NCBI RefSeq assembly: GCF_042675915.1
Contig: NZ_JBHTKL010000005.1
Location: forward strand, 744,001-808,000
Direction of reading: 5' to 3'
Source of the DNA: Thalassobacillus_A hwangdonensis
GTDB lineage: Bacteria > Bacillota > Bacilli > Bacillales > Halobacillaceae
Length of the DNA: 64,000 bases
The position numbers and the translations under genes are program-made. Under the pieces are notes generated by a model. The model had not been told where the DNA came from and made no database searches. It was given only the letters and a program-made list of their open reading frames with translations. Below, in pieces: positions 53,230-61,699 of the stretch (position 1 is the stretch's first letter; each line of letters starts with the position of its first letter).

Positions 53230-53721
53230 TCAGTTATCTATTGATAAATATGTTCTCAACTTGCTTTTTGCTGCCCGCCCCCATCCCTTCACCGCATCAA
53301 TACTAGTATTCTCTCTCGCTGCAATTTCCTTATAGGTCCTTCCTTCAATTACATGACCGTCGAACCATTTCAGCTGATTGGGAGTGAGCAAGTGATGAAG
53401 ATCTTCATTGAAGATTGTATCGAGAGAGTTGATCGGTACATAGGTGTCTGTAGTGCTTGTACATAGATAACCAATTTTGGCATGGCGGATGTGTTGGCGG
53501 TGAAGGTCGAGGAAGCGGAAGGTGATTTTGTTATAGAAGTAGGTGGAAAAAGCGGATCGTGTTTCCTCGTATGTCTGCATGCATTCATAGAGCACAATTT
53601 TTCCTTCCTGATACAATTCGTCGTCTTCAAGGTGCGGGAAGTTTCTGGCGAGCTTGTAAATGATGCGCTTGCACTGGTCTAGTTTTGCTTCGTATGTAGC
53701 TGGATTGAATGGAAGTGTCAT
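53230..53721 (-). CDS. Small sigma-70-family factor, stand-alone
   Basis: A 163-residue protein with only sigma regions 2 and 4. Region 2 shows YKLARNFPHLEDDELYQEG and AFSTYFYNKITFRFLDL; region 4 is LTPNQLKWFDGHVIEGRTYKEIAARENTSIDAVKGWGRAAKSKLR, a clear helix-turn-helix. It has no anti-sigma gene beside it. It could be an ECF-like factor or a SigI/SigO-like or phage-type regulator. Transcribed towards cysQ and away from the membrane protein gene. Two palindromes lie just upstream of its start. Confidence 0.8.
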   Translation of the reverse strand: MTLPFNPATYEAKLDQCKRIIYKLARNFPHLEDDELYQEGKIVLYECMQTYEETRSAFSTYFYNKITFRFLDLHRQHIRHAKIGYLCTSTTDTYVPINSLDTIFNEDLHHLLTPNQLKWFDGHVIEGRTYKEIAARENTSIDAVKGWGRAAKSKLRTYLSIDN

Positions 53722-53735
53722 CTGAATTCCTTATT

Positions 53736-53766
53736 GATCGCGCGCGGTCGATGTATTGTCGACAAT
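53736..53766. promoter_or_regulatory. Palindrome pair upstream of the sigma-like gene
   Basis: GATCGCGCGCGGTC (one mismatch pair from a perfect palindrome) at 53736-53749 and the perfect palindrome ATTGTCGACAAT at 53755-53766, 15-45 bases before the minus-strand start. Possible operators or autoregulatory sites. Confidence 0.4.
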
Positions 53767-53971
53767 TCCATCATAGATAATATTCCATTTTCATACAATC
53801 AAATCTATAAAAAGTTCTTATTTCTGCCATAGTTGAAAATTTTTTATTTTTTTTATGACACCTTATAAAGAGATTGGAACGATAATAGATAATTAGAAGT
53901 TTTCTTCAGACATAGAATCCGATATCGTTCATTTAATTTTTATTTTCGATATAGAAAGAGGGGGGAATTTA

Positions 53972-54967
53972 TTGTTTAATTTTTTTCTAGGATATATGGT
54001 TGGTTCTTCTGATAGAGGAGGAAGTGGGGATAGCGGCACAGGGTGTTTTGGGTTGGTACTAGGGGTACTTATGTTTACTGTCGTGGCTTATGTAATACAA
54101 GCACTTTATACATCTTATCAATGGTTTAATGGTTTAGCCGATAATTTCAGTGCTTTATCGATGGTCTTTTTCCCTTATATCATTCAAAACGTACTCGACC
54201 TGGAAGGTACTGCGTTTGGATTTGCTACTCTTGTGATTAATATCATTGGTTTGTATTTAATTCTTAAAACAGAAAAAGTCTTTATCAAAATGAGAAAGAA
54301 CATATTGAACATTTTAGCTGTAGGACTATTAAGTATCTATTTATATGTATTATTTTTCAGACAAGCGATAATGGGTGTGGTGAATTTTATAGATGATGGT
54401 CATTACTTGGTGGTTGGAGGATGGATATTAGCTCATGTTTTCGCTCTTATTTATGTCTCCGCATTAAAAGATAACCACAAAGAAATAAGAGACAAACATA
54501 AGACTCATCTGCGGAAGTTCAGTGCAAAATTAGAGCCGAAAAAATATCATACATACTATACTCGTTTCTTTAATGGAGAATTTACAGACAACCGAGGGAA
54601 CACTTATGAGAACGGTCATGTCTTTCAAGTCGGCCGCTGGATGAAAGAAACCTTTAAGCTGGAGTTTCCGATGGAGGATTATCAACACATTTTCCAAGGT
54701 ACACTAGGCGTGATCAAAAACCAAAACACCACCAATACGGAAGTGGAGTTTGAGGTGCTTCTGGATGGGACAAGCATCTATAGTAAAAAAATGAACAAAG
54801 ACGACATGCCTGTGAATATTAAGTTGAATATTAAAGGTGGAAAAAGAATCACATTTCAACTTCGCAACGTTTCATCTGATCAAAGTCATAAGGAGTATTT
54901 AAAAGTCGGCTTGTTCAACCCTGAGGGTTCGGAAACCTTAAGTGAGGATGAGCTGGTAAACTTGTAA
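53972..54967 (+). CDS. Membrane protein with C-terminal NPCBM-like domain
   Basis: After a Gly/Ser-rich loop (about 12-24), four to five membrane segments cover residues 25-165. The rest (about 195-330) resembles the NPCBM putative carbohydrate-binding module: a stretch GTLGVIKNQNTTNTEVEFEV followed by LLDGTSIYSKKM and a final strand GGKRITFQLRNV. I do not recognise the whole protein. The start is TTG at 53972 with GAGGGGGGAA, a strong ribosome site. It could sense or hold surface glycan, perhaps together with the divergent sigma-like factor, but nothing in the sequence proves a link. Confidence 0.65.
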   Translation: MFNFFLGYMVGSSDRGGSGDSGTGCFGLVLGVLMFTVVAYVIQALYTSYQWFNGLADNFSALSMVFFPYIIQNVLDLEGTAFGFATLVINIIGLYLILKTEKVFIKMRKNILNILAVGLLSIYLYVLFFRQAIMGVVNFIDDGHYLVVGGWILAHVFALIYVSALKDNHKEIRDKHKTHLRKFSAKLEPKKYHTYYTRFFNGEFTDNRGNTYENGHVFQVGRWMKETFKLEFPMEDYQHIFQGTLGVIKNQNTTNTEVEFEVLLDGTSIYSKKMNKDDMPVNIKLNIKGGKRITFQLRNVSSDQSHKEYLKVGLFNPEGSETLSEDELVNL

Positions 54968-54980
54968 TATTGAGAGGATC

Positions 54981-55016
54981 AAAAGCAGCGAGGTCTAAAG
55001 GCCTTCTGCTTTTTTT
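54981..55016 (+). terminator. Intrinsic terminator after the NPCBM-like gene
   Basis: AAAAGCAG / CTGCTTTT outer stem, AGG / CCT inner stem, followed by a T-run. Confidence 0.85.
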
Positions 55017-55029
55017 CATTGAAGCAGAG

Positions 55030-55058
55030 GGAAGCAGGGGGACGGTTCCGGTGCTTCC
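55030..55058. repeat. REP-like palindromic element
   Basis: GGAAGCA / TGCTTCC arms around a GC-rich GGGGGACGGTTCCGG centre. It resembles GGGACGGTTC-type short palindromes that I recall as dispersed in Bacillaceae genomes. Only one copy lies in this window, so repeat status is not shown here. Confidence 0.4.
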
Positions 55059-55346
55059 TAAGTAAATTTAATGAAGTATTGCGTAAGTTCTTCTCACTTC
55101 TGTTTAAATATGTTAGTAATCTTCTCATAAATCCTAAGTGTTATTTTCACTCTCGCCTCCACCCCATCATTGTTATATACCCGTCAATACTATGAGAACC
55201 CTCTAAATTTACCTCGATATATTAGTGAATAAGTCATCAGAAATCAATGAAAAATGCGTACAATATAAGGTAAATTTAATTGTAACTCTATTCATGCCAA
55301 ACAATTATGAATCAATTATCAATATTTAAAATTATTTGAAAATTAA

Positions 55347-55375
55347 TTGACTTAACTACTAAACTGGTATATCCT
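55347..55375 (+). promoter_or_regulatory. SigA-like promoter of dctP
   Basis: TTGACT (55347-55352) with TATCCT at 17 bases, or extended-10 TGGTATATC at 15 bases; about 35 bases before the ATG. Confidence 0.5.
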
Positions 55376-55408
55376 TTCCATAGATATTAAAGGAATTGAG
55401 GGGATATT

Positions 55409-56428
55409 ATGGGAAAAGTAAAAGGATCGATTTTATTTGTGATTTCTATTCTTTTGATAGGAATCATTGCAGGTTGTAGCTCAGAAAATGAAGGAAACGC
55501 CAGTAATGGAGAAAATGAAAGCGTTACCATTAAAGTGGGACACATCGCACCCGATGAGCATTCTTATACCAAAGGACTCAAACAGTTTGCGGATGCTGTC
55601 GAAAAAGAGACGGATGGACAAGTTACATTCGAGATCTTTGGTGGTGGACAGCTTGGTGGAGAACGTGAAGTAGTGGAACAGGTTCAGCTTGGTACACTTG
55701 ATATGACGTTGGTTACTGCGGGTCCACTAGGTAACTTCGTCGACAAGTTTTCCGTACTTGAGATGCCTTTCTTATTCAGGGACATCGATCATGTGTACAA
55801 GACGTTGGATGGAGAAATTGGTGAAGAGCTGACGGGCTTGATCGATGAGCAGGGATTTAAAACGCTTGGTCTATGGGAAAACGGATTCAGACATTTGACT
55901 ACGAAGGAACAGGTGATCAAGTCTCCTGCTGATACCGAAGGATTGAAGTTGCGTACAGTAGAGAACGATATTTACGTGAATACATACCAATCAATCGGGG
56001 CAGATGCTACACCGATTGCATTCCCAGAGGTTTATACTTCTCTACAGCAAGGTGTTGTTGATGGGATGGATGTGTCCTATGGTGTCATGCATTCCACTAA
56101 AATGTACGAAGTCCAGGATCATCTAAGTGAAGTAGGCATCTATTATGCTGCAGCTCCATTGATCATGAACCAGGCGAAGTTCGATTCACTTCCGGAAGAT
56201 GTGAAGAAGGTCCTTATAGAAAAAGGAAAAGAGTTCACTGAAGTTCAAAGGAAAATTAATCAGGACATGGAAGCGGATCAGAAAAAGGATCTTAAAGACA
56301 AAGGTATCAAAATCGTTGAAAAGGAAGATATCGATATCGAAGCTTTCGAAAAAGCGGTGCAACCAGTCTATAAGGAAAACGCAGATCGCTTTGGTGATCT
56401 GGTAGAAAGAATTCGTGCAGTAGAATAA
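55409..56428 (+). CDS. dctP: TRAP transporter solute-binding lipoprotein
   Basis: Extracellular substrate receptor of a TRAP system, held to the membrane by a lipid on the Cys of the lipobox IIAGC (about residues 19-23). DctP-family motifs include GHIAPDEHSYTKGLKQFADAV, GGGQLGGEREVVEQVQLG, and the LKLRTVEND region with the Arg that salt-bridges the substrate carboxylate, then PIAFPEVYTSLQQGVVDGMD. The ligand is a small carboxylate; which one cannot be read. First gene of the operon. Confidence 0.94.
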   Translation: MGKVKGSILFVISILLIGIIAGCSSENEGNASNGENESVTIKVGHIAPDEHSYTKGLKQFADAVEKETDGQVTFEIFGGGQLGGEREVVEQVQLGTLDMTLVTAGPLGNFVDKFSVLEMPFLFRDIDHVYKTLDGEIGEELTGLIDEQGFKTLGLWENGFRHLTTKEQVIKSPADTEGLKLRTVENDIYVNTYQSIGADATPIAFPEVYTSLQQGVVDGMDVSYGVMHSTKMYEVQDHLSEVGIYYAAAPLIMNQAKFDSLPEDVKKVLIEKGKEFTEVQRKINQDMEADQKKDLKDKGIKIVEKEDIDIEAFEKAVQPVYKENADRFGDLVERIRAVE

Positions 56429-56450
56429 TTGAATGGATAGAAAAAACAAA

Positions 56451-56487
56451 CAAAGACAGTGTGTCAAACCGCGCTGTTTTTGTTTTT
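56451..56487 (+). terminator. Attenuating hairpin between dctP and dctQ
   Basis: CAAAGACAG / CTGTTTTTG stem with inner GTGTG / GCGC pairing, then TTTTT. It would lower expression of the membrane subunits relative to the binding protein. Confidence 0.65.
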
Positions 56488-56504
56488 ATAAGGAGTCATG
56501 AAAC

Positions 56505-56975
56505 ATGTGGAGGTCGACATTAGATAGGATCAACAAAGGAACAGAGAACATAGCGGCAGTATTTCTTTTTACAATGGTCCTGCTCGTTTTCCTGAAGGTC
56601 GTGACCAGGGTGTTGATACAATCCTCCTTCCCTTGGACGGAGGAATTGTCTCGCTACCTGATGATCTGGATCACATTCCTAGGAGCATCGATTGCTTTCA
56701 ATTATGCAGCACATATCGGGGTCGATTTTGTTGTTGATAAACTTCCGAGGATGCTGAAGGCTGTTGTTCAAGTGATTGCTGCAGCGGCATGTATGGTTTT
56801 CTTTTTGTTGTTGATCTTCAAAGGCTTTGAGTTGATGGGGAGGTCCATGATCCAGAGTTCACCTGCGTTGAATCTTCCGATGGGCTATGTGTACGCAATC
56901 ATTCCTATCAGCGGAATCTTGATGTCTTTCAATCTTGTAGATTCAACAATAAAAAAGATACGACTAGATGAATAG
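56505..56975 (+). CDS. dctQ: TRAP transporter small membrane subunit
   Basis: DctQ-type protein with four membrane segments. The family motif WTEELSRYLMIWITFLGAS is at about 45-63. It forms a complex with DctM. 156 residues, as usual. AAGGAGT ribosome site. Confidence 0.92.
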   Translation: MWRSTLDRINKGTENIAAVFLFTMVLLVFLKVVTRVLIQSSFPWTEELSRYLMIWITFLGASIAFNYAAHIGVDFVVDKLPRMLKAVVQVIAAAACMVFFLLLIFKGFELMGRSMIQSSPALNLPMGYVYAIIPISGILMSFNLVDSTIKKIRLDE

Positions 56976-56994
56976 AAGAAAGTAGTGAACTAAC

Positions 56995-58269
56995 TTGGCT
57001 ATCTTATTATTTGCGATATTAATCGGATTGATCATTATCAATGTACCAATTGCAATAGCGCTCGGTTTGGCGTCGGTAGTTGTCCTTTATTTGGCCACGG
57101 GAATGCCGCTCATCATCCTACCTCAAAAGATGTTCGCAGCTTTAGATTCTTTTCCTTTGATGGCAGCTCCCTTCTTCATCTTGGCTGGAAAGCTGATGGA
57201 GCATGGAGGGATATCGGAGCGGCTGATCGAGTTTGCGAAGAGTCTTGTCGGCCAGTTGAAGGGTGGTCTTGCTCATGTGTCCATCGTGGCCTGTGTGTTT
57301 TTCGCAGCCATATCCGGCTCTGCAACTGCTACGACTGCAGCTGTTGGTGGAATATTGATTCCTGCCATGGTGAAAGCGGGATATGATCGTAATTTTTCCA
57401 CTGCTGTCCAGGCGGTCGGAGGGACTACTGGGATCATCATTCCACCTAGTGTTCCCTTAGTCTTATATGGAGTTTCAGCAAGTGCGTCGGTCAGCAGTCT
57501 GTTCATTGCAGGAATTTTACCTGGAATCCTCATGGGTGTCTCCTTGATGGTTGTTGCTTACATAATCTCTGTGATTAAAGGATATGGGGCGAATGCTGAA
57601 GGTTTCAGTGTAAAGCGCATGGGAAGCTCCTTTAAAAATGCGCTATTGGCCTTGTTGATGCCGATCATCATTCTTGGTGGAATCTACGGGGGAATCTTTA
57701 CTCCGACGGAAGCTTCGGTGGTTGCTGTAGTGTACGGCTTGATCATTGGTGTGTTTGTGTATAAACAGATCACCTGGAACAAGCTGCGTGAAATTCTCGT
57801 TTCTTCAGTGGTAATCACGTCTACGATTCTATTTATTATCGGAACGGCTTCTTTATTTGGGATGGTATTGACGAGAGAAAGAGTTCCGCAGAACATTGCT
57901 GAGATGTTCATGGCGTCTGATTTATCACCGATCATGATTTTACTTCTGATCAATTTGTTCTTATTGCTTGTTGGTACATTCATGGAAACCATCGCAGCTA
58001 TCATCATCCTGACTCCGATTCTGTTGCCTGTTGTGACGAGTATAGGTGTCGATCCTATTCACTTCGGAATCATCATGATTGCAAACCTGGCGATTGGCTT
58101 GGTGACTCCACCAGTGGGTATCGCGTTATTCGTCGGAGCGCAGATTGGAAATACAAAATTCGAACCGTTAGTCAAAGCGGTTTTCCCATTCTTGATTATG
58201 ATGCTGGTGGATATCCTGCTGATCACGTTCATTCCTCAATTGACACTTGTTGATTTTGTCACACCATAG
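56995..58269 (+). CDS. dctM: TRAP transporter large membrane subunit
   Basis: DctM-type sodium-coupled permease with about twelve membrane segments. Family motifs are PLMAAPFFILAGKLME, ISGSATATTAAVGGILIPAM, IIPPSVPLVLYGV, FTPTEASVVAVVYG and LVTPPVGIALFVGAQIG. The TTG start at 56995 lies 19 bases after dctQ with only a weak ribosome site. It imports the ligand of DctP by sodium symport, again fitting a salt-living organism. Confidence 0.93.
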   Translation: MAILLFAILIGLIIINVPIAIALGLASVVVLYLATGMPLIILPQKMFAALDSFPLMAAPFFILAGKLMEHGGISERLIEFAKSLVGQLKGGLAHVSIVACVFFAAISGSATATTAAVGGILIPAMVKAGYDRNFSTAVQAVGGTTGIIIPPSVPLVLYGVSASASVSSLFIAGILPGILMGVSLMVVAYIISVIKGYGANAEGFSVKRMGSSFKNALLALLMPIIILGGIYGGIFTPTEASVVAVVYGLIIGVFVYKQITWNKLREILVSSVVITSTILFIIGTASLFGMVLTRERVPQNIAEMFMASDLSPIMILLLINLFLLLVGTFMETIAAIIILTPILLPVVTSIGVDPIHFGIIMIANLAIGLVTPPVGIALFVGAQIGNTKFEPLVKAVFPFLIMMLVDILLITFIPQLTLVDFVTP

Positions 58270-58346
58270 GTTAAGTCATAACTTTCAAATGGAAAAGCTT
58301 TCGGTAGACCTTTTCCAAATCCTATGTAGATCGGGGCTTGATGATG

Positions 58347-59876
58347 ATGGACTCAATCTTGAATACATTTCCGAAAGAAGTAAGTGAGCAATTTCCTGAG
58401 AAGACGGCGCTTTATTTTTATGGAGAAGAAGTATCTTACCGGGAATGGGATGCGTTGACTGGAAGATTGGCAAGAGGCTTGGAGGAGAAGTTCGGCGTAC
58501 AAGCTGGCGATGTCATAGCGATCCAGACGACGAATACAATCGAATTCGTCTACGTCCTTTTTGCGTGCTGGAAGCTTGGTGCAGCGTTGACTCCAATCAA
58601 TCCTTCATTGAAACCTGAGGAAATACGGTACCAGTTGGAGCATTCAAACGCAAAGTGCTACTTCTACCAGGATGACATCGAGCAAAAAGCTAACGAAGCC
58701 ACTCACCAGTTGGAAATTGTGTCAATTCGGGTTTCTGGTGATAAGCAAAAAGAGGGTTGGAGTTTACAGGACGTTCTCTCAGAAAATGAACTGAATGCGA
58801 GAAAAGTGTCCAATGAAGCAATAGGCTTGATCATCTATACATCTGGAACAACAGGTAAACCAAAAGGTGTGCTCTTGAGCCATTCGAATATTATTGAAAT
58901 GTGCAACATGTCGATCAAAGCGCTCCAGCTCACAGAAGAGGACCGTTCCTTTTTGATCCTTCCACTTTTCCATGTGAACGCCATCATCTTTACGCTGACG
59001 TCTGTTCTGATGCAAGGTGGTAGTGTCGTCATCAGAAAGAGATTCGTAACCGATGAATTTTTGCCAGCGGTTGATCTATACAAACCGACGTTCACTTCTG
59101 GAGTACCTACGGTTTACCGTTACCTGGCAGGGCTGCCTGAAGGAATCGAGCATAACTATGATATAAGTTCGATGAGATTCGGGATTTGCGGAGCGGCACC
59201 TGTTTCAACTAGTCTGTTCGAACAGTTTGAGACGCGTTTCCCATTCAAACTAATTGAAGGCTGGGGGCTCTCGGAAGGGACATGTGCATCGACATTGAAC
59301 CCACTCGATGGCAAGCGGAAGGTCGGTTCTATTGGAAAGCCTTTGGATCAACAATCCTTGAAGATTGTAAATGAAGAGAGAGAAGAAGTCCCAATTGGTG
59401 AATATGGGGAACTGATGGTCAAAGGACCTAATGTGATGCAAGGCTACTTCCGGAATGAAGCGGAAACAAAGAACGTTTTGCAGGATGGTTGGCTAAGTAC
59501 AGGGGACATCGGCTATCAGGATGAGGAGGGCTTCTTCTATATCGTCGATCGAAAGAAAGATATGATCATCAGAGGTGGGATGAACATCTACCCTAAACAA
59601 ATCGAAGAAGTGATTTCCCAGCTGCCAGATGTATTGGAGACAGCAGTAATCGGGATTCCGGATGAGTTATATGGCGAAGAAGTCGTTGCTTATGTGGTGC
59701 TTAAAGGCAATTCGCAATTGACATCGGCTAAAATAATGGAACATTGTCAAACCCAGATGGCCAATTACAGATGCCCTAAACAGGTTTACGTGACAGATGA
59801 GATACCTAAAAATTCAGTAGGGAAAGTGACCAAAGGTGAGCTTAGGGATTTGCACTCAAAGGTGAACAACCGATGA
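58347..59876 (+). CDS. Acyl-CoA synthetase (AMP-forming)
   Basis: Class I adenylate-forming ligase that activates a carboxylic acid to its CoA thioester. Signature IIYTSGTTGKPKGVLLSH near 165, GWGLSEGTCAS, STGDIGYQDEEGFFYIVDRKKDMI, GGMNIYPKQIEE, and the catalytic Lys in PKNSVGKVTKGEL. About 510 residues. A TTG and three ATG codons run from 58338 to 58347; the later ones are best spaced from GATCGGGG. It follows a TRAP transporter, so it probably activates the imported acid. The substrate class (short or medium chain, or aromatic) is open. Overlaps the TetR gene by four bases. Confidence 0.9.
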   Translation: MDSILNTFPKEVSEQFPEKTALYFYGEEVSYREWDALTGRLARGLEEKFGVQAGDVIAIQTTNTIEFVYVLFACWKLGAALTPINPSLKPEEIRYQLEHSNAKCYFYQDDIEQKANEATHQLEIVSIRVSGDKQKEGWSLQDVLSENELNARKVSNEAIGLIIYTSGTTGKPKGVLLSHSNIIEMCNMSIKALQLTEEDRSFLILPLFHVNAIIFTLTSVLMQGGSVVIRKRFVTDEFLPAVDLYKPTFTSGVPTVYRYLAGLPEGIEHNYDISSMRFGICGAAPVSTSLFEQFETRFPFKLIEGWGLSEGTCASTLNPLDGKRKVGSIGKPLDQQSLKIVNEEREEVPIGEYGELMVKGPNVMQGYFRNEAETKNVLQDGWLSTGDIGYQDEEGFFYIVDRKKDMIIRGGMNIYPKQIEEVISQLPDVLETAVIGIPDELYGEEVVAYVVLKGNSQLTSAKIMEHCQTQMANYRCPKQVYVTDEIPKNSVGKVTKGELRDLHSKVNNR

Positions 59877-60514
59877 ATAAAAAAGAAATCAAGTATGGTC
59901 TCATACTGAATGCTGCTAAAAGTGTCTTTGCTGAAATGGGTTATCACAAGGCATCCGTATCCAAAATCGCCAAAAAGGCTGGGATCGGTGACGGAACTGT
60001 CTATCTTTATTTTTCGAACAAAGAAGATATATTGAAGAAACTTTTCCATAACACGATTCATGACGATCTTTCTCCTAAAGCGGAGGAATTGGTGGAAGGG
60101 ATCAATGACCCGCGTCTGAAACTGTATGAATTTGTCCGAAATCATCTTCATTATTTCGGCGATGATTATACCCTCTCTAGGATCATCCAGATTGAAGCGA
60201 GACAATCAAGCTCAGAAATAAGAGAAGCGATGAAACCGGGAATCAGAAGATATTTCACCCTGATTGAAGCCATTATTGAAGATGGCCAGAAGAAGGGGGT
60301 CTTTCGCAAGGATATTTCAAAAAAGACAGCCAGGCAAGTGATCTTCGGTTCACTTGATGAGGTGGTGACATGCTGGGTGCTTTCGAGCAGGACCTATCCA
60401 TTGAGTTCGAAAGTTGATGAAGTCTATCGAGCACTACTGACTGCAGTCTACAATTTTTCTTTCATAGAAAACTTTCCTTGGACCATGCAGCCGAAAGAAT
60501 TTTCAACGAAATAG
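59873..60514 (+). CDS. TetR-family transcriptional regulator
   Basis: N-terminal helix-turn-helix at about 10-55 (ILNAAKSVFAEMGYHKASVSKIAKKAGIGDGTVYLYFSNKE region) and a C-terminal ligand domain of FadR (YsiA) type. It resembles Bacillus FadR, the repressor of fatty acid degradation that is released by acyl-CoA. Its place inside a ligase/thiolase operon supports control of this pathway by its own acyl-CoA intermediate. Coupled by overlap to the ligase gene. Confidence 0.9.
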   Translation: MNKKEIKYGLILNAAKSVFAEMGYHKASVSKIAKKAGIGDGTVYLYFSNKEDILKKLFHNTIHDDLSPKAEELVEGINDPRLKLYEFVRNHLHYFGDDYTLSRIIQIEARQSSSEIREAMKPGIRRYFTLIEAIIEDGQKKGVFRKDISKKTARQVIFGSLDEVVTCWVLSSRTYPLSSKVDEVYRALLTAVYNFSFIENFPWTMQPKEFSTK

Positions 60515-60528
60515 ATGGAGGATATAAG

Positions 60529-61698
60529 ATGAAGGAAGTTGTCATAGTAGATGCGACACGAACACCAATAGGAAAGCTGAATGGTATGTTGAAAGATGTC
60601 TCCGCAAAGGACCTTGCGAAGACGGTCATGGAATCCATTCAATCCAGAACCAAGTTCGATCTTGCTTCGCTGGATGAGATCATAGTCGGAAATGTGGACG
60701 CCCCTTCCAATGCACCGAATATCGGACGGGTCGCTGCACTGGAACTAGGCTGGCCATTACATATCCCTTCTTATATAGTCGGACAAAATTGTGCATCCAG
60801 CCTGCAGGCATTCATGAACGGTGTCCAGTCCATCCAAGCAGGAAATTCCCAGATGAGTCTGATTGTAGGCACGGAGAATATGAGCCAGATCCCGTATGTG
60901 ATCAGGGGAGCGAGAGATGGATTCAAGATGGGCGACCGACGAATGAAAGATAGTTTACTTGAAATGTTAGTAGATCCCGTTGAAAACATATCTATGGGGG
61001 AAACAGCGCAAATCCTGGCAGAAGAATATGAGATTGATAGGGAGCAGCAGGACGAATACGCGCTTCGGAGTGTAAAGCGAGCCTGGTCGGCACGTGATGA
61101 AGGAATCGTTGATTATGAAATAACACCTGTAACCATTCAAGATGAAAAAATGAGTCAGGATGAGTTGAATTTCAGGGATCTTACGTTAGAACAACTCTCA
61201 AAGTTGAAGCCGGCCTTCAAGTCAGGCGGTTCGGTCACTCCAGGTAATACTTGTGGGATGAACGATGGTGCAGCTGCGCTTTTGATGATGAGTAAGGATA
61301 AGGCAGAACAACTTGGTCTACGCCCGATAGCTAAGGTGAGATCCTTCGCTTCCGTAGGAGTAGATCCGAAGCGGATGGGACTGGGCCCTGTTAGAGCAAT
61401 TCCTAAAGCACTGGAGAAGGCTGATTTGGAAATGGAAGACATCGATTTATTCGAAGTGAACGAAGCCTTTGCCGCGCAAACCTTAGCATGTATTCAGGAG
61501 TTAGGGATAGATCAGGAGAAACTGAATCCTCTAGGAGGAGCGATTGCACTCGGCCATCCAGTTGGCGCAACAGGTGTACGTCTACTGGTCACCTTATTGA
61601 ATGGACTTCGAACATCCGGTAAGAAATATGGCGTAGCATCTCTCTGTGTAGGCGGAGGATTAGGTGGTGCAGTCGTCATAGAAAGAATGGAGGAATAA
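60529..61698 (+). CDS. Thiolase (acetyl-CoA C-acyltransferase)
   Basis: Type II thiolase of 389 residues. Nucleophile Cys88 in GQNCASSLQAF, then NEAFAAQTLAC, GGAIALGHPVGATG (catalytic His) and SLCVGGGLGGA (second Cys). The correct start is the ATG at 60529 with TGGAGGATATAAG; a longer frame begins inside the TetR gene. Either degradative thiolysis of a 3-ketoacyl-CoA or acetoacetyl-CoA formation is possible; the company of a TRAP importer and CoA ligase favours degradation. Confidence 0.92.
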   Translation: MKEVVIVDATRTPIGKLNGMLKDVSAKDLAKTVMESIQSRTKFDLASLDEIIVGNVDAPSNAPNIGRVAALELGWPLHIPSYIVGQNCASSLQAFMNGVQSIQAGNSQMSLIVGTENMSQIPYVIRGARDGFKMGDRRMKDSLLEMLVDPVENISMGETAQILAEEYEIDREQQDEYALRSVKRAWSARDEGIVDYEITPVTIQDEKMSQDELNFRDLTLEQLSKLKPAFKSGGSVTPGNTCGMNDGAAALLMMSKDKAEQLGLRPIAKVRSFASVGVDPKRMGLGPVRAIPKALEKADLEMEDIDLFEVNEAFAAQTLACIQELGIDQEKLNPLGGAIALGHPVGATGVRLLVTLLNGLRTSGKKYGVASLCVGGGLGGAVVIERMEE

Positions 61699-61699
61699 C

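Larger units (their letters stand above)
54968..55408. other. Intergenic region with terminator, REP-like hairpin and dctP promoter
   Basis: 441 bases without a gene. It holds an intrinsic terminator (54981-55016), a GC-rich hairpin (55030-55058), three copies of a (A/G)GTAAATTTA motif (55061, 55204 inverted, 55269) and a promoter for dctP (55347-55375). Confidence 0.7.

Noticed and set aside
58291..58316. GGAAAAG / CTTTTCC hairpin between dctM and the CoA ligase gene
   Set aside because: Short stem without a T-run; operon spacing and function argue against termination, so I did not list it as a terminator.
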